A stretch of 15,810 nt of DNA from Anammoximicrobium sp032229885 (GTDB lineage: Bacteria; Planctomycetota; Planctomycetia; Pirellulales; Pirellulaceae). Location of the stretch: positions 1 to 15,810 of the forward strand of contig JAVYAJ010000021.1 of NCBI GenBank assembly GCA_032229885.1, read 5' to 3'. The notes beneath the pieces are model-generated. The model searched no databases, was not told where the DNA came from, and worked only from the letters and a program-made list of their open reading frames with translations. The stretch's first letter is position 1, and every line of letters begins with the position of its first letter. Of this stretch, positions 14,452 to 15,810 are shown piece by piece. Both the position numbers and the translations under genes were made by a program.

Positions 14452-15591
14452 TCAGCGTGCCGGAGAGGCCGTTTCTTTCGCTTGTGTTTCGCGATACGGC
14501 CGTTGCCGCTGGTACAGCGCGAGGCGGTGGCGAAGCGGTCCGGCCTGATCGGGCGATGCGTCGATGGCCCGGCCCAGAACCTCGCACGCTTTGTCGTATT
14601 GGCCGCGGTTGGCATACGCCGCCGCCGCCGTATCAAGATAGTTGACATCTCGCGGTCCGTCCAGCTCTAACGCCTTTTCCGCGGCCTGGACGGCCAGTTC
14701 CGCATCGCGATAACGCTCCTCGGGACAGGTCGCCAAAAACCAAGCCGCGCTGCGATACGCCCGCCCGCAGTCTGAATCGATCGTCATCGCCAGCCGATAA
14801 TCCTCGGCCGCTTGCGACCATTGTCCAAGACTGCGATGCGCGTCGCCGCGGTCCAGCAGCGGCTCGGCCTGCCCGGAAGCCAGCCTCACGACGTGATCGA
14901 AATCGACCAACGCTTCGCGGAGTTGCCCGAGCCGGACGTAGGCTTGGCCGCGACGGCGGTAGGCCTCGCGATCATCGGACCGCAGCGCGACGGCCTGGGT
15001 GTAATCGGCCACCGCCAGTTCGTACTGACCGCGCGCGGCGCGAATTTCACCGCGGTTGAACCACGCGCTGGCATGATCGGGCTTCAGCTCCAGAACGCGG
15101 CGGAAATCTTCGAGCGCCGGCTCCCAGTTCCCCGCCAGCGCACGGCTGACCGCGCGATTGTGAAGCGGTTTCCAGTTTCGCGGGTCTAGCTTTATCGCGT
15201 TCTCGAAATCCGCCAACGCGCGCCGGTCCAGCTCGGCTGCCTGAGTCTGCTCGTCAGGCCGGTCCAGCTCGGCTGCCTGTTCGGCGCATAGCTCGCCGCG
15301 TCGATTGTGCGCCCAAGCCGCCAGCTCGTCGGCATAGGCGGCGACGCTCGCGGCCGGGCGGGCCTGACGCGCCTGGCGGCACATCCGAATGACCTCGGTC
15401 AGTTCGGCCTCGCGCGGCGCGCCCTGGGTCCTGGCGTACGCTTCGCGCAGCAGCTTTTCCGGCGTGGGAAGCACCAGCGTTTGGGGCTGCGCCGACTCGG
15501 GCTGGGCTGCCGACGCGTTCCCCCAGGCAAACAGCGCGGCGGCGAATGTCGCGCTGAGAACGAAGCGACGAGTGGAAGTGTTTGTTGTCAC
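14452..15591 (-). CDS. Exported TPR-repeat protein
   Basis: The 379-residue protein has an export signal, TSTRRFVLSATFAAALFAWGNASAA written here in two parts: TSTRRFVLSATFAAAL, then FAWGNASAA with a likely cleavage after AlaSerAla. The Arg pair before Phe-Val-Leu is compatible with Tat as well as Sec. From about residue 130 there are about six tetratricopeptide repeats. Examples are NRAVSRALAGNWEPALEDF, NRGEIRAARGQYELAVADY and RGDAHRSLGQWSQAAEDY. A degenerate repeat AWFLATCPEERYRDAELAV follows, and then YLDTAAAAYANRGQYDKA, a pairing I associate with planctomycete TPR proteins. TPRs bind other proteins; no enzyme domain is visible. The frame also has a GTG at 15597, but AAGG at 15599-15602 is seven bases from the GTG at 15591 and touches the other, so 15591 is chosen. 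Confidence 0.85.
   Translation of the reverse strand: MTTNTSTRRFVLSATFAAALFAWGNASAAQPESAQPQTLVLPTPEKLLREAYARTQGAPREAELTEVIRMCRQARQARPAASVAAYADELAAWAHNRRGELCAEQAAELDRPDEQTQAAELDRRALADFENAIKLDPRNWKPLHNRAVSRALAGNWEPALEDFRRVLELKPDHASAWFNRGEIRAARGQYELAVADYTQAVALRSDDREAYRRRGQAYVRLGQLREALVDFDHVVRLASGQAEPLLDRGDAHRSLGQWSQAAEDYRLAMTIDSDCGRAYRSAAWFLATCPEERYRDAELAVQAAEKALELDGPRDVNYLDTAAAAYANRGQYDKACEVLGRAIDASPDQAGPLRHRLALYQRQRPYRETQAKETASPAR
15222..15279. repeat. Partial 36-bp tandem duplication inside TPR gene
   Basis: A 22-bp sequence occurs at 15222-15243 and again, identical, at 15258-15279, a period of 36 bp. The period is a multiple of three, so the reading frame is kept. In the protein it appears as two copies of AAELDR 12 residues apart, just before the first TPR. 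Confidence 0.85.
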
Positions 15592-15809
15592 GCACACACC
15601 TTAACGCGGGCTAGTGCCCACAACCCAAGAATCTGTTTGGCCGAAGGCCTCCGATCACCGTAGCCTGGGGCAACGCCCCAGGACTGGCGCCGCGCATGTG
15701 CCTCTGTTGGCCGCAGGCCATATTCATCTGGGCCACGGTGACACGTTGATGTTGGCCTTCGGCCAACACGGTTGCTATCATCTCTGACTCCTGGGGCGTT
15801 GCCCCAGGC
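15588..15809 (-). other. Open frame through palindrome cluster, runs off window
   Basis: On the minus strand this frame is open from the window edge for 73 codons and ends in TGA (15588-15590), which overlaps the chosen TPR start as GTGA. The translation shows repeated short blocks: AWGNAPG and SWGVAPG from the CCTGGGG hairpins, and VGRRPT, YGLRPT and DRRPSAK from the TTGGCC hairpins. I recall such blocks in predicted planctomycete proteins, where they probably reflect translated repetitive DNA. It could be the end of a real gene, but the hairpin content makes a non-coding repeat region more likely. Confidence 0.3.
15599..15602 (-). promoter_or_regulatory. Ribosome-binding site deciding the TPR gene start
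   Basis: AAGG on the minus strand is seven bases from the GTG at 15591 and only one base from the GTG at 15597. It therefore favours the downstream start. The site lies inside the preceding open frame, which ends at 15588. Confidence 0.5.
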
Positions 15810-15810
15810 T
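15636..15810. repeat. Cluster of five short perfect hairpins of two types
   Basis: Type A is CCTGGGG-CAACG-CCCCAGG at 15664-15682, and its exact reverse complement is at 15790-15808. With flanking bases, 22 bp are identical in inverted order (15662-15683 and 15789-15810). Type B is GGCC-GAA-GGCC at 15639-15649, TGGCC-GCA-GGCCA at 15708-15720, and TGTTGGCC-TTC-GGCCAACA at 15750-15768. The order is B-A-B-B-A. The cluster lies directly upstream of the TPR gene and reaches the window edge, so its full extent is unknown. It has the look of a dispersed planctomycete repeat family. Confidence 0.85.

Noticed and set aside
12479..14670. Plus-strand open frames opposite the HEAT and PP2C genes
   Set aside because: Shadows of well-supported minus-strand genes with intact motifs.
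1..15810. CRISPR arrays, tRNA or rRNA genes, intact insertion sequences, phage or defence genes
   Set aside because: None seen on reading both strands; the only mobile-element trace is the transposase remnant at 5893-6156.

Overview
The window looks like a chromosomal segment of a GC-rich planctomycete, probably of the Pirellulales type. The grounds are the family repertoire: a regulator of a type I associate with planctomycetes, two Gfo/Idh/MocA-like oxidoreductases (one with a Tat signal), secreted HEAT and TPR proteins, and a peptidase-accB-accC block. Dispersed short palindromes of a kind I recall from planctomycete genomes add to this. The assignment rests on recognition, not on a database search.

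Left part (1-6220), mixed orientations: an XRE-like HTH regulator (+), a Gfo/Idh/MocA-like oxidoreductase (-), a 664-bp divergent intergenic region, a secreted homologue of linalool dehydratase/isomerase (+), and a Tat-exported Gfo/Idh/MocA-like protein (-) in which the usual Glu-Lys-Pro motif is replaced. A decayed IS1182-type transposase fragment (+) lies before the next operon. This is the accessory-looking part, and the linalool dehydratase-like gene is its most unusual member.

Right part (6221-15810), all on the minus strand and probably one or a few transcription units. In transcription order: a TPR protein, a PP2C-type Ser/Thr phosphatase, a possible small ORF in the same frame as the phosphatase just after its stop, a HEAT-repeat secreted protein, an alpha-glucan phosphorylase, an M24 Xaa-Pro peptidase, accB and accC. 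Spacings are 18 bp (TPR-PP2C), 33 bp (glgP-peptidase), 16 bp (peptidase-accB) and 16 bp (accB-accC). A 403-bp gap with two conspicuous inverted repeats separates the HEAT gene from glgP, so glgP-peptidase-accBC is probably its own unit. AccB and AccC supply the biotin carboxyl carrier and biotin carboxylase of acetyl-CoA carboxylase; the carboxyltransferase subunits are not here. Glycogen breakdown by GlgP lies just upstream of this first step of fatty acid synthesis.

The right edge (15588-15810) is a cluster of small perfect hairpins of two sequence types. They lie in a minus-strand frame that stays open to the window edge and ends in a GTGA overlap with the TPR gene start. I see no tRNA, rRNA, CRISPR array or intact mobile element. 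I found no convincing previously undescribed multi-gene system. The observations most worth following are the linalool dehydratase-like enzyme, the frame after the phosphatase stop codon, and the palindromic repeat families.
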